Shown here one piece after another: positions 1 through 10,216 of a stretch of 35,472 bases of DNA. Every line of letters begins with the position of its first letter. Positions within the stretch are counted from its first letter, which is position 1. The notes under the pieces are model-generated. The model did not search any database. It had not been told where the DNA came from and worked only from the letters and a program-made list of their open reading frames with translations. Source of the DNA: Prorocentrum cordatum (lineage: Eukaryota; Sar; Dinophyceae; Prorocentrales; Prorocentraceae); contig CAUYUJ010003019.1 in assembly GCA_963575745.1 (NCBI GenBank), positions 47,501 to 82,972 on the forward strand. Reading direction: 5' to 3'. Made by a program: the position numbers and the translations under genes.

Positions 1-199
1 GCCGCCCGCAGCCACTTCAGGCGACGCGCGCTGCCCGACCTTACTGTCTCGGCCGCTGCCGCGGGTCGCAGCTTCGGCGGCCTCAGCGCGCCCGCCTTTG
101 CATCTCCAGCCGCGCCTCGACAACGCATCGGCGCCGCTGCGCTTTCGGCTGGCTCTCCCGCCACGAGGGCACTCTCACACTGCCTACCGCGTGCCCAGG
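1..199. repeat. Diverged edge of GC-rich array
   Basis: Very GC-rich sequence that only loosely resembles the tandem units that follow. The motif before the first clear unit (GCCCAGGGTGTCTCGCTGC) is a diverged copy of the unit start. No gene is supported. Long open frames on both strands here are a by-product of GC-rich repeats with few stop triplets. Confidence 0.6.
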
Positions 200-342
200 G
201 TGTCTCGCTGCAGGGGTCGTTCGGCCGTCCGCGCCAGGGCGCACAACGCCGCAAAAGAACAGGCCCTGGAACGCTAACTCTGCCATTTTGGGGTCACCCC
301 TGAGCCGCCCCGAAGGCACTTTCAGAGTCCCTGCGGTGCAAC

Positions 343-450
343 GTGCGCGCCCGTGTCGCCCATGTCGCGCGCAGCGCCCATGTCGCCCACGTCGCCCATG
401 TCGCCCATGTCGCCGCGCATGTCGCCCACGGCGCGAGCGCGCCTTTGCGC
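343..450 (+). repeat. CATGTCGCC minisatellite, copy 1
   Basis: Run of 9-bp-based repeats (CATGTCGCC, CACGTCGCC, CATGTCGCG) inside the first long satellite unit. It accounts for most of the extra length of this unit class. Confidence 0.8.
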
Positions 451-864
451 GGCGCCCGCGTTGAACGCGCGGTTTTGGCGGCGCCGATCGCGTGGGTAGG
501 GTGTCCCGCTGCAGGGGTCGTTCGGCCGTCCGCGCCAGGGCGCCCAACGCCGCAAAAGAACATGCGCTGGAACGCAAACTCTGCATTTTTTTGGTCACCC
601 TGAGCCGCCCCGAAGGCACTTTCAGAGTCCCTGCGGCGCGCGCGACCGTGCGCGCCGCCTTTCGGTGCGTACTTTGCGCGGTTGAACGCGCAGTTTTGGC
701 GGCGCCGACCGTGTCTGCAGGGTGTCCCGCTGCAGGGGTCGTTCGGCCGTCCGCGCCAGGGCGCCCAACGCCGCAAACGAACAGGCCCTGGAACGCAAAC
801 TCTGCCATTTTTGTGTCACCCTGAGCCGCCCCGAAGGCACTTTCAGAGTCCCTGCGGTGCGACG

Positions 865-955
865 TGGGCGCCCATGTCGCCCATGTCGCGCGCAGCGCCC
901 ATGTCGCCCACGTCGCCCATGTCGCCCATGTCGCCGCCCATGTCGCCCACGGCGC
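865..955 (+). repeat. CATGTCGCC minisatellite, copy 2
   Basis: Same 9-bp-based run inside the second long satellite unit, slightly different in repeat number and in CCC/CGC variants from the first. Confidence 0.8.
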
Positions 956-1385
956 GAGCGCGCCTTTGCGCGGCGCCCGCGTTGAACGCGCGGTTTTGGC
1001 GGCGCCGACCGTGTGGGTAGGGTGTCCCGCTGCAGGGGTCGTTCGGCCGTCCGCGCCAGCGCGCCCAACGCCGCAAACGAAAATGGCTTGGAACGCAAAT
1101 TCTGCAATTTTTTGGTCACCCTGAGCCGCCCCGAAGGCACTTTCAGAGTCCCTGCGGCGCGCGCGACCGTGCGCGCCGCCTTTCGGTGCGTACTTTGCGC
1201 GGTTGAGCGCGCAGTTTTGGCGGCGCCGACCGTGTCTGCAGGGTGTCCCGCTGCAGGGGTCGTTCGGCCGTCCGCGCCAGGGCGCCCAACGCCGCAAAAT
1301 AACAGGCCCTGGAACGCAAACTCTGCCATTTTTGGGTCACCCCTGAGCCGCCCCGAAGGCACTTTCAGAGTCCCTGCGGTGCGAC

Positions 1386-1462
1386 GTGGGCGCCCATGTC
1401 GCCCATGTCGCGCGCTGCGCCCATGTCGTCGCCCATGTCGCCGCCCATGTCGCCCACGGCGC
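1386..1462 (+). repeat. CATGTCGCC minisatellite, copy 3
   Basis: Third and shortest run, interrupted by CATGTCGTCGCC. Its shorter length explains why this unit is about 286 bp, not 300. Confidence 0.8.
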
Positions 1463-3724
1463 GGGCGCGCCTTTGCGCGGCGCCCGCGTTGAACGCGCGG
1501 TTTTGGCGGCGCCGACCGCGTGGGCAGGGTGTCCCGCTGCAGGGGTCGTTCGGCCGTCCGCGCCAGGGCGCCCAACGCCGCAAAAGAACATGCGCTGGAA
1601 CGCAAACTCTGCATTTTTTTGGTCACCCTGAGCCGCCCCGAAGGCAGTTTCAGAGTCCCTGCGGCGCGCGCGACCGTGCGCGCCGCCTTTTCGGTGCGTA
1701 CTTTGCGCGCTTGAACGCGCAGTTTTGGCGGCGCCGACCGTGTCTGCAGGGTGTTCCGCTGCAGGGGTCGTTCGGCCGTCCGCGGCAGGGCGCCCAACGC
1801 CGCAAAAGAAAATGCCCTGGAACGCAAACTCTGCAATTTTTTGTGTCACCCCTGAGCCGCCCCGAAGGCACTTTCAGAGTCCCTGCGGCGCGCGCGACCG
1901 TGCGCTGCGCCTTTGGGTGCGCACTTTGCGCGGTTGAGCGCGCAGTTTTGGCGGCGCCGACCGTGTGGGCAGGGTGTCCCGCTGCAGGGGTCGTTCGGCC
2001 GTTCGCGCCAGGGCGCCCAACGCCGCAAAAGAAAATTGCCTGGAACGCAAACTCTGTCATTTTTTGGTCACACCTGAGCTGCGCGCGGCCGTGCGCGGCG
2101 CCTTTCGGTGCGCACTTTGCGCGGTTGAGCGCGCAGTTTTGGCGGCGCCGACCGTGTGGGCAGGGTGTCCCGCTGCAGGGGTCGTTCGGCCGTCCGCGCC
2201 AGGGCGCCCAACGCCGCAAAGAACATGCCCTGGAACGCAAACTCTGCAATTTTTTGGTCACCCCTGAGCCGCCCCGAAGGCACTTTCAGAGTTCCTGCGG
2301 CGCGCGCGACCGTGCGCGGCGCCTTTCGGTGCGTATTTTGCGCGGTTGAACGCGCAGTGTTGGCGGCGCCGACCGTGTGGGCAGGGTGTCCCGCTGCAGG
2401 GGTCGTTCGGCCGTCCGCGCCAGGGCGCCCAACGCCGCAAAAGAACAGGCCCTGGAACGCAAACTCTGCAATTTTTTGATCACCTCTGAGCTGCGCGCGG
2501 CCGTGCGCGCCGCCTTTCGGTGCGCACTTTGCGCGGTGGAACGCGCAGTTTTGGCGGCGCCGACCGTGTGGGCAGGGTGTCCCGCTGCAGGGGTCGTTCG
2601 GCCGTCCGCGCCAGGGCGCCCAACGCCGCAACAGAAAATGCCCTGGAACGCAAACTCTGCAATTTTTTGGTCACCCCTGAGCCGCCCCGAAGGCACTTTC
2701 AGTGTTCCTGCGGCGCGCGCGACCGTGCGCGGCGCCTTTCGGTGCGTATTTTGCGCGGTTGAACGCGCAGTGTTGGCGGCGCCGACCGTGTCTGCAGGGT
2801 GTCCCGCTGCAGGGATCGTTCGGCCGTCCGCGCCAGGGCGCCCAACGCAGCAAAAGAACAGGCCCTGGAACGCAAACTCTGCTATTTTTTGTCACCTCTG
2901 AGCTGCGCGCGGCCGTGCGCGCTTCCTTTCGGTGCGCACTTTGCGCGGTTAAACGCGCAGTGTTGGCGGCGCCGACCGTGTGGGCAGGGTGTCCCGCTGC
3001 AGGGGTCGTTCGGCCGTCCGCGCCAGGGCGCCCAACGCCGCAACAGAAAATGCCTTGGAACGCAAACTCTGCAATTTTTTGGTCACCCCTGAGCCGCCCC
3101 GAAGGCACTTTCAGAGTCCCTGCGGCGCGCGCGACCGTGCGCAGCGCCTTTGGGTGCGTATTTTGCGCGGTTGAACGCGCAGTGTTGGCGGCGCCGACCG
3201 TGTGGGCAGGGTGTCCCGCTGCAGGGGTCGTTCGGCCGTCCGCGCCAGGGCGCCCAACGCCGCAAAAGAACAGGCCCTGGAACGCAAACTCTGCCATTTT
3301 TTGGTCACCTCTGAGCTGCGCGCGGCCGTGCGCGCCGCCTTTCGGTGCGCACTTTGCGCGGTTGAGCGCGCAGCGTTGGCGGCGCCGACCGTGTGGGCAG
3401 GGCGTCCCGCTGCAGGGGTCGTTCGGCCGTCCGCGCCAGGGCGCCCAACGCCGCAAAAGAACAGGCACTGGAACGCAAACTCTGCCATTTTTTGGTCACC
3501 TCTGAGCTTCGCGCGGCCGTGCGCGCCGCCTTTCGGTGCGCACTTTGCGCGGTAGAACGCGCAGTTTTGGCGGCGCCGACCGTGTGGGCAGGGTGTCCCG
3601 CTGCAGGGGTCGTTCGGCCGTCCGCGCCAGGACGCCCAACGCCGCAACTGAAAACGCACTGGAACGCAAACTCTGCAATTTTTTGGTCACCCCTGAGCCG
3701 CCCCGAAGGCACTTTCAGAGTCAC

Positions 3725-4075
3725 TTCGGATGGGAACCGGCGGTAAACCGTCAACCAGGTTACCGCCGGAACTCTCGTAGAGCTCTTTTCTCACACAGCG
3801 CTCCTCAGAACACAGGAAGGAAGCTCCTGGAGCGAGTAACGAAAAACTCGAAAAATCGCGTTTTTCTGTTTCTATCCAAGGTCGGTTCCTCCAAGTGTTT
3901 TGATAGTAAAACTGCAGCTACGGACCTGAAAATTTTACTGGCAGACGCGTCTCAACCCACTACAGGTGCGAAAAATATGCTTTCTCAAATGAATTGTCAA
4001 ATATCTTTCAAATATTTGCAAAACCACCCAAAAGTTGTCACATTGTCCGCCTCGGCTGGGTGGGCCAACTAGCTC
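3725..4075 (+). mobile_element. Hairpin-ended dispersed repeat, copy M1
   Basis: About 350 bp starting at a hairpin (3737-3769) followed by CTCGTAGAGCTC and ending with a conserved block (about 3974-4075) containing TTGTCAAATATCTTT, AAAGTTGTCACATTGTCCGC and GGGCCAACTAGCTCCAC. The same ends recur at 31372-31710 in the same orientation and at 17803-18139 inverted, while the middle is diverged. No coding capacity is apparent. It looks like a short non-autonomous element sharing its hairpin terminus with the larger composite units. It directly truncates the GC-rich satellite at 3720. Confidence 0.65.
3737..3769 (+). repeat. Empty hairpin target site T1
   Basis: Perfect 10-bp arms CCGGCGGTAA and TTACCGCCGG around a 13-nt loop, loop variant CAACCAGG. 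Unoccupied by a retrotransposon. Confidence 0.85.
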
Positions 4076-4409
4076 CACCCCGCGCCGGAACTTGTAAGCG
4101 TCCAAAACCCGGATAGCGAAGCGAAGCGCGGAACGCCGCACGGGGACCTCTGCCAGGCCGCCTGAAACGATGCGCAGGACGCTGGGAACCTCGCAGAAGA
4201 CGCTTGCAGGGGCGCCGTTTACGATGCGTGCGGCCCTGGAAAGCGCGCAAGGAAAATCTGCCTTGGAGCCTGGAAGAACTGCCGAAGCTCTTCCGAAGCT
4301 CTGCCGAAGCGCTTCGCGCACCCTGGAGCCACGCGTATTGGGAAACGCCAGGAAGCCACGCTCCCGGACCCGCTGCCAGTTCCGGCAAGTTCCTGCGGGG
4401 ATCGTGTCT
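4076..4409. other. Unassigned stretch between repeats
   Basis: About 330 bp without a recognisable gene or a clear match to the other repeats in the window. It contains GCGAAGC-rich and AAGCTCTTCCGAAGCTCTGCC-like segments with some internal repetition. Its right edge abuts a half hairpin arm (TTACCGCCGG at 4410), so it may be the remnant of a decayed insertion. Confidence 0.4.
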
Positions 4410-5906
4410 TACCGCCGGGGGACTCGTAGAGCTTCCTGACAGTATATAGTGTGGGGAAAAGAACGACTAGTTTTCAGCCCAAGCGATTTCAGGCCTCTCA
4501 AGATGACTCTAACAAAAAAGAAGCAGTTTCGCAACCCAGTTCGAGTATCAGACCGAGTTCAGACCTCTCAATGCGTCAGGCGGACGCGTCTGATGTCTGC
4601 GAATCGGCTCATGTGATTACCAGCCCTGCAGCCCCCCTACACCCCGAGTTAAGTGCAGAAAACCGACAGCACCTCTCAGGATGACTCGAACAATAGAATA
4701 GTTTCGCGGACCTGTTTCGAGCAGCAGACCAAGTTCTGAGCTCTCGAATCGACCAACGAACGCGTCTGATGTGAGAAAATCGGTTTCTATGACCTGCAGC
4801 ACTGTAGCCCTCCCCCAGCACGAGTTGAGTGCAGAAAATTGAGAGCACTTTTCACGATGATTCAGACAATACGAATAGCTTCGCGAACCTAGCTCGGGCA
4901 GCAGGCCGAGTTCAGAGCTCTCGATACAACAGAAAAACGCACTCGATAATTCCTAATCGATTTCTGTGACTGAAGTCTCTGTAGCTGCCCTACGGCTCGA
5001 GTTAAGTACAGAAAACCGAGAGCGTTTGTCAAGATGACTCGAATAATACGAATAGTGTTGCGGACCTAGCTCGGCTAGCAGACCGAGTTCAGACTTCGGG
5101 AGTCAAGAGGCGAACGCGCCTACTGATTCTGAATGCGGTGAAGGTGCTTACCAGCTCTGTAGCTGCCCTGGAGCTCGAATTGAGAACAAATACCCACCAC
5201 GCGTATCAAGTTGACTCGAATAATAGGAATAGGTTTGCAGACCTAGCTCGGCTAGCAGACCGATTTCAGACCTATGGATTCAACAGGCGAACGCGCCTGA
5301 TGATTCTGAGTGCGATAGCTTTGCTTACCAGCACTGTAGCTGCCCTACAGCTCGAGTTAAGTAGAAAATAGCGACAACGCGTATCAAGTTGACTCGAATA
5401 ATACGAATAGGTTTGCGGACCTGGCTCGGCTAGCAGACCGAGTTCAGACCACTGTGTTCAGAAGGCGAACGCGCCTGATAATTCTGAGTGCGATATGTGT
5501 GCTTACCAGCATTTTAGCTGCCCTGCAGCTCGAGTTAAGTGGAAAATACCGACAACGCGTATCAAGATGACTGGAAACGGCCGTTCCCGCCGGGACGCTT
5601 TTTGGCAGTAAAAGGTACCCGATCGAGCTGAGATCAAGATGGCGAGCGGGAATAAGATCGAATAGCATGGGAAAAAATACTAGAGCTCTAATGAATGGTC
5701 AAATTTCGAGAACAAAATTTTCAACCGCCCAAAAGTCAGCAAAAGGTCCGTCGAGATTTTTCGTGCCAACTAGCTCTCCAGCGCTCCGGAATTACTCTTA
5801 AGCTTCCAGCAACAACTTGCTAAGGAAAGCTCTACGAGTTATTTCGAGAAAAAAATTTCAACCGATCAAAAGTCAGCAACAGTTCCGTCGAGATTTTTCG
5901 TGCCAA
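4410..5906 (+). repeat. Composite satellite unit U1
   Basis: Starts with only the right hairpin arm (TTACCGCCGG), then the standard head (ACTCGTAGAGCTTCC, followed by TATATAGTGTGG), then diverged and standard monomers. GACTCGAATAATACG-type monomer starts at about 5036, 5213 and 5391 give a 177-178 bp period. The conserved tail (GGCCGTTCCCGCC, then ATCAAGATGGCGAGCGGG) runs from about 5577 to 5765. After it come a short GGAATTACTCTTAAGC block ending AAGCTCTACGAGTTA and a second partial tail. No gene is supported. Confidence 0.8.
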
Positions 5907-5939
5907 CTGGGCGCCGGCGGTAAACCGTCAACCTTTCTT
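5907..5939 (+). repeat. Left half of hairpin target occupied by E1
   Basis: CTGGGCG, then arm CCGGCGGTAA, then the loop ending in CAACCTTTCTT (5929-5939), where element sequence begins. The right arm is displaced to about 11733, where only GCCGGGGG of the arm is recognisable and the expected TSD copy is degraded to CACGTTACTTGAG. Confidence 0.75.
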
Positions 5940-6223
5940 TTTGCGGCTTTGCGAGGCTCATACTGGCCCTAGGGCCACGAGCAAGCACGAGGTCAGGTGT
6001 CATCAGGCAGCGAAAGCTCTTATTCGAACCTAAAGTCAAGACAACCCAGAGCAGCGAAGCTGCGATGAATCATCAATCACAAAGATGAGCGAACGAGCAA
6101 ACGCACACAGAAATGAATCAAAGTGCAGTCAACTAAACATGCAATAGAAAAGAGAGAAGTCCCAGCGAAGCTGAGTATATAATAGTATGAGGAAGCAGCA
6201 ATGAATTAAGAAAACTGCAGCTA
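5940..6223 (-). other. E1 3' UTR with GAA/UUC-loop hairpins
   Basis: Contains three short inverted repeats with the same loop: 6009-6018 (AGC arms), 6051-6063 (GCAGC, loop GAA, GCTGC) and 6163-6173 (CAGC, loop GAA, GCTG). In the RNA sense each reads as a GCUUCGC-like hairpin. The terminus reads CGCAAAGCCGCAAAAAG in element sense, closely matching the end of E4. These are candidates for the structure recognised by the reverse transcriptase. Confidence 0.55.
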
Positions 6224-9200
6224 TCAAGTCTGTGATAACCATAGAACTGCCTGTGGGAGTGCAGTCACGATGCACTCCAAAGCACTGAGTTCTGTATCAG
6301 TAACAGTTGTGGTCGGAGAAATAAGCCAAGCCCTCTCAAAAACTGACTTCCATATCAGCTGAGCGGGGTCCCGTCGATCCCAGTATCGAGGTTTGAGGCC
6401 TATGTCAATCCAGCACCCGCACCCACATCCCTCAGACGACACGCCGCCATCGAAACCAGCCCGAATAGCAGCAGCAACGTAAAACTCTGTCTCATAATCA
6501 TGTGTATACGGACTACATTCAGAACTAGAAATCTGGCCCTCTCGGGCCTGGTGTGTTAGAACGTCGGCTCGAGTATTCCACTCCCGAAAATCATGACGAA
6601 TAAGATCCATACCCGGCGCTGGAGGTCGTATATTATAACTGCTACAAAGCCCATCAAGCGTATTGATTATTTTTGATATTCTATCCGCATATGATTTATT
6701 ATCTGCACGCCACCGTCCCGTAGCCCAGCTAACAACGAGAAGCGAGTCACCCACCACCTCCAGAGGGATTCCAGGGGCCTCCAGGTTCCAACGGGTTGCT
6801 TTCATATTATGAAGAGCGATGCGCTTTGCAAGTTTCTCAGCAGCCATCGGACTATCATCCGTGCTCACCTGAATTTCACCATGCTCAGAGGGCGCCAAAT
6901 ATGCGGGCAAACCCACAGGTCCGCACGTCGACACCTCCTGGAAACATTGAAGCATGCTCTGAGTACAAAGGTGTGTGACGTATTGCATAAATCCAAGCTG
7001 GGAGCCTGCACAATGAATCCACCAATCATCTCCGAAAAACTCAGCCAGTGTATATTGCCATGACCTCTGTCCAATACTCTCCGTACCTCGACAGCGACGT
7101 TTGTAAGAAGAAGCCTCTGACCAGTTGCCAAAGTGTCTCATCGTCTCGCTCATAAGTGTACGAGTGCGGTCAGTGTACGGTCCAAAACATAAACATGCCA
7201 TACGGGAATCGCGCCATGTCCTCTCCGTAGCCTTCAAGTCAATCACTTTCTCAACGATCATGCCCTTTGCAAAACATGCAATGTCTTTTGCGAAATTCCA
7301 GTGCAATATCAGATAACGCTGGACAAGAGAAGAATACCCAGCCTTCAAGAAACGTTCCCGTGCGTCATGATATCTCCTCTGCTGGTAAGCTTGCTCCGTT
7401 TCCGTCGGGCCTTTTCGAGAAGAGATCATCATCTTCAGGCATTTCCCCTCGAATGAATGGAGAAACGAAAGAGTATAGGAATCTGCAGTGGTGGTCTCCA
7501 TACCATACAGCGCCAAGCTCTGGACTCTGTCCTGGTATCTCCGCAGCTTATCCTTGAGAGGAATACAATGTGACCTGAAATACCCTGCCTGAGAGTAAAA
7601 TGCGCGACGAGCACAGTCAAGGCGAAAAGAAACATCACGATGTACAGAACAGTTATATTCGCTATGCAGCTGCGTGCCCAGTACGTCCATAGAAACAACC
7701 CGACGATAACATAACTCGTCAATCTGCTGCACTACATTCCTCCCGTCACATGCATCTGAGAAGATCGGTATTTTGAGATCCATCGAACGCGGAATATTCC
7801 CATCCTCGTCCAAGATGGCAGGACTTCCGCACACCATGTACTTCAGCGATGTGGGTTTCCATCGCATGGAGAAGTTGTACAGTGGAAGTGTCAAGTCTCT
7901 TACCATACGGGTAAGCTCCTCACGGCTACGACTGACGAGGTACACGTTATCTGCCCAGATAAAATGATTCACCACCGACCGATGCTCCGTACCGAAATCT
8001 ACCGCATACCCCATGCCCTGAACGTCCCAATTGTGAATAACGTCACCCCACATGGCAGCAATAATGAGGTTAAAGCCCAAGGGCCCTTCTGGGCCTCCAG
8101 TCCTAATACAGGTATCCCACTGGATGTTATCAATCTCCAACCCGTCATAGTAGAGGCAGCCCGTGCTGTGCGATAACGGGTCCAGAAACGCGTGCTGTAG
8201 ATACGCAGGGACACGTGCATGCTCAAGACCCTTATGTACATTCTGTATCGTGCAGTTGTCAAATGCCTGGTATATGTCCATGTCCGCAACGTACAGACAC
8301 TCACGCTTCCCCCACTTGTCCCCGTGCATACACATATTGGTAAGGCTACTCGTGATGTGGGATGTGCTGTGACCCTGACGGAACCCATAGAGGCCCAGAG
8401 GATGAAATAGCTTAGACTCCTCCACATGCTGCTCAACCAGGATAACTACGCACGCCGAGAACCAGCGAGTTATGCTATTCTGTAGGCACAAGAGTCGGGC
8501 ATCCGCCAAGTTCGTGATCCCCTTTAGTTTAGGCATGTATGCAATGAGAATGTCCCTCCATCGAACAGGATACTGGACAGCCAGCCTCAGAAGAGAGTCA
8601 AAGATCTGTTGGATGTGCCGAACTGTGCACCATGGGAGAAGCTTGAGCATTTCACAAGGTACGCGATCGGGTCCTGTTGCCCGTCGCGTTCGAAGACGAG
8701 CTCTCGCTGCACAACATATCGACATCGTAATACTTCGAATGATCTGGCCACCCTTGATCTCCTCCTCCGCCTTCCTCCTGATTTCCTCCATCAAGTCGCA
8801 GTTCTCCTCCCTCCTACGCTGTGATGTCACCTTCCCTTTAACATGCTCCTCCAACTTCTCCTTCAAGATATATCTATCCTCCGTCTCACATCCATCAACC
8901 ACCACATGTTTGACACGATGCCGAATCTTACGACGGGTCGGGGGTATAGCCCATTCAAGGAGATCACGCCGATATTGTCTCCTCCAAACATTGGCAGCTG
9001 CTCTGAGTCTCTTTTTCTCTGGACCATTCTGAAGGGACCGAATCCGCTCCTCGAGACGTGTGAGCTCGGGCGGGCGAGAAGGCGCCCGAGGCCGGGCAGC
9101 TGAGGTCGTGGAGTAATCCACATCCTCCTGCGTGAAAGCTTTCAAAATGACAGGAGCGGTCTCTGTCACGTCCTGTGGTCGTGTCGGCACAGCTGGAGGG

Positions 9201-10213
9201 GAACCACATCCAGCAAACACGGCACCACAAAACTCGAGGTCAACCCTTTCCCTCCCTATCATCTCGTCCGCATACGTCTGAGCCCGCCATCCCACCAAAG
9301 AAGGTTCCCTATGCACACGCTCGACCGTCCAATCAGTCCTGCCAGGACCGGGCTGTCGTACTGTGCACATAACTAGAGCATGATCAGCAAGTCTACTACG
9401 ATTATGAGTTCCACCGTAGCGATACTTGAAATCGATCTTACACTCCTGCACCTCCCACCCCATCGGTACCATCACATAGTCTAAGACTCTCCTCATCGAT
9501 CTAGTCCGAGAACGATTTCGCTCCTGTCCCCAGGGCTCCCAGGTCGGGCGACGACGATCGAAGGTGTTGGCAGCTAACAAACCCCAAGTCTGCATAAAGG
9601 TCAGCAAGTTATCCGTCAATATCTGCCTCCTATCCTTCCTCTCCCTCTCCGCCTTCCCCTCAGATCCCGTCCTCCTCCATGATTTCGTACCTGTCCCAGT
9701 GGCAGCATAACCCTGACCTGCAACCTCAAGCTGAACAAGTGGTGGCAACTCAACATTGGCATCCGCAAGCAAACAAAAGCTGGCCTGACGATATTTCTGC
9801 TTCAAGAGACGGATCTGACCCTCCAACTCCCCCAGCATTTCCGCCGATTCAAGATCACACTGATCACGATCATGATGTGGAAAATAAGCCGAACATATGA
9901 TCACCTGAGACGCCTCCGTTCCGAACACACCCAAGACAAATCTGTCGCAGTCTGTGACACACTCGCGCAGGAGCTGGGCCCACCCCTGGGCATACAACAA
10001 GCCTGCACGTCTATCCCTGGAAGGTTTAAAATGCCAGCCAAGTCTATCTAATTCAGCTGAGTCTAAGAAATCGCACTCTTGCAAACCAAAAATTGAAGAG
10101 GCTCCTATCTTCCTCAGAGATGTTAGAACCTCAGTCCCACGTGAGTTGGAAACACCCGAATTACCTACATTCCATGTCCCGATACGAAGTCCCTTGCTCC
10201 AATATCGTTTTTG
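6224..10213 (-). CDS. E1 ORF2: endonuclease, reverse transcriptase, RNase H-like
   Basis: Residues are counted from the TTG at 10084; 43 further in-frame codons lie upstream, back to the ORF1 UGA. The endonuclease starts in that upstream part with RIGTWNVG, then LQEC (glutamate 3), ADAN (108-ish), LDYV (D202) and ADH (D234, H235). The reverse transcriptase follows: GPD near 472, LYGFRQG near 565, motif A DIYQAFD (603-609), motif B GGPEGP (663-668) and motif C WADN (710-713), which has Asn for the usual second Asp. A WNFAKDIA motif matches the post-RT region of LINEs. The C-terminus is RNase H-like in permuted order: GDS (D1113), NTRAD (D1174), FDGG (D1212), then TELSAL (E1265). The first in-frame ATG is near residue 82, beyond essential endonuclease motifs, so independent AUG initiation would give a broken enzyme; readthrough from ORF1 is favoured. 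The TGA stop is at 6224-6226. Confidence 0.9.
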   Translation of the reverse strand, partial: QKRYWSKGLRIGTWNVGNSGVSNSRGTEVLTSLRKIGASSIFGLQECDFLDSAELDRLGWHFKPSRDRRAGLLYAQGWAQLLRECVTDCDRFVLGVFGTEASQVIICSAYFPHHDRDQCDLESAEMLGELEGQIRLLKQKYRQASFCLLADANVELPPLVQLEVAGQGYAATGTGTKSWRRTGSEGKAERERKDRRQILTDNLLTFMQTWGLLAANTFDRRRPTWEPWGQERNRSRTRSMRRVLDYVMVPMGWEVQECKIDFKYRYGGTHNRSRLADHALVMCTVRQPGPGRTDWTVERVHREPSLVGWRAQTYADEMIGRERVDLEFCGAVFAGCGSPPAVPTRPQDVTETAPVILKAFTQEDVDYSTTSAARPRAPSRPPELTRLEERIRSLQNGPEKKRLRAAANVWRRQYRRDLLEWAIPPTRRKIRHRVKHVVVDGCETEDRYILKEKLEEHVKGKVTSQRRREENCDLMEEIRRKAEEEIKGGQIIRSITMSICCAARARLRTRRATGPDRVPCEMLKLLPWCTVRHIQQIFDSLLRLAVQYPVRWRDILIAYMPKLKGITNLADARLLCLQNSITRWFSACVVILVEQHVEESKLFHPLGLYGFRQGHSTSHITSSLTNMCMHGDKWGKRECLYVADMDIYQAFDNCTIQNVHKGLEHARVPAYLQHAFLDPLSHSTGCLYYDGLEIDNIQWDTCIRTGGPEGPLGFNLIIAAMWGDVIHNWDVQGMGYAVDFGTEHRSVVNHFIWADNVYLVSRSREELTRMVRDLTLPLYNFSMRWKPTSLKYMVCGSPAILDEDGNIPRSMDLKIPIFSDACDGRNVVQQIDELCYRRVVSMDVLGTQLHSEYNCSVHRDVSFRLDCARRAFYSQAGYFRSHCIPLKDKLRRYQDRVQSLALYGMETTTADSYTLSFLHSFEGKCLKMMISSRKGPTETEQAYQQRRYHDARERFLKAGYSSLVQRYLILHWNFAKDIACFAKGMIVEKVIDLKATERTWRDSRMACLCFGPYTDRTRTLMSETMRHFGNWSEASSYKRRCRGTESIGQRSWQYTLAEFFGDDWWIHCAGSQLGFMQYVTHLCTQSMLQCFQEVSTCGPVGLPAYLAPSEHGEIQVSTDDSPMAAEKLAKRIALHNMKATRWNLEAPGIPLEVVGDSLLVVSWATGRWRADNKSYADRISKIINTLDGLCSSYNIRPPAPGMDLIRHDFREWNTRADVLTHQAREGQISSSECSPYTHDYETEFYVAAAIRAGFDGGVSSEGCGCGCWIDIGLKPRYWDRRDPAQLIWKSVFERAWLISPTTTVTDTELSALECIVTALPQAVLWLSQT

Positions 10214-10216
10214 TCA
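10214..10216 (-). other. Candidate UGA readthrough codon, E1
   Basis: ORF1 ends in TGA and ORF2 continues in the same frame with the context CAA TGA CAA. A C after UGA is the best-known leaky context, and CAA-stop-CAA resembles the tobamovirus readthrough context. E2 has the same arrangement at 24566-24568. The rest of both ORFs has no internal TGA, so a reassigned code is unlikely. Confidence 0.6.

Larger units (their letters stand above)
200..3720 (+). repeat. GC-rich satellite array with higher-order units
   Basis: About sixteen tandem copies of a GC-rich unit beginning near GTGTCCCGCTGCAGGGGTCG. Unit starts read by eye are about 200, 501, 722, 1022, 1243, 1529, 1751, 1974, 2165, 2386, 2577, 2799, 2989, 3211, 3402 and 3593. 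Spacings fall into three classes: about 286-301, 221-223 and 190-191 bp. The short class lacks roughly 31 bp around CCGAAGGCACTTTCAGAG that the middle class carries. The long class has an expanded CATGTCGCC minisatellite. Long and middle units alternate in the left half, and middle and short units alternate in the right half. The array stops abruptly at 3720 inside a unit. Many overlapping open frames run through it, but they shift between copies and strands and are not credible genes. Confidence 0.92.

Noticed and set aside
83-3750. Many long open frames (up to 404 codons) on both strands of the GC-rich array
   Set aside because: They overlap each other in several frames, follow the repeat period, and have Arg/Ala/Pro-rich composition typical of translated GC-rich satellite.
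5577-5765. Conserved tail (with ATCAAGATGGCGAGCGGG) as a small coding gene
   Set aside because: Eleven or so copies carry indels that shift any frame started at this ATG, so it behaves as non-coding repeat sequence.
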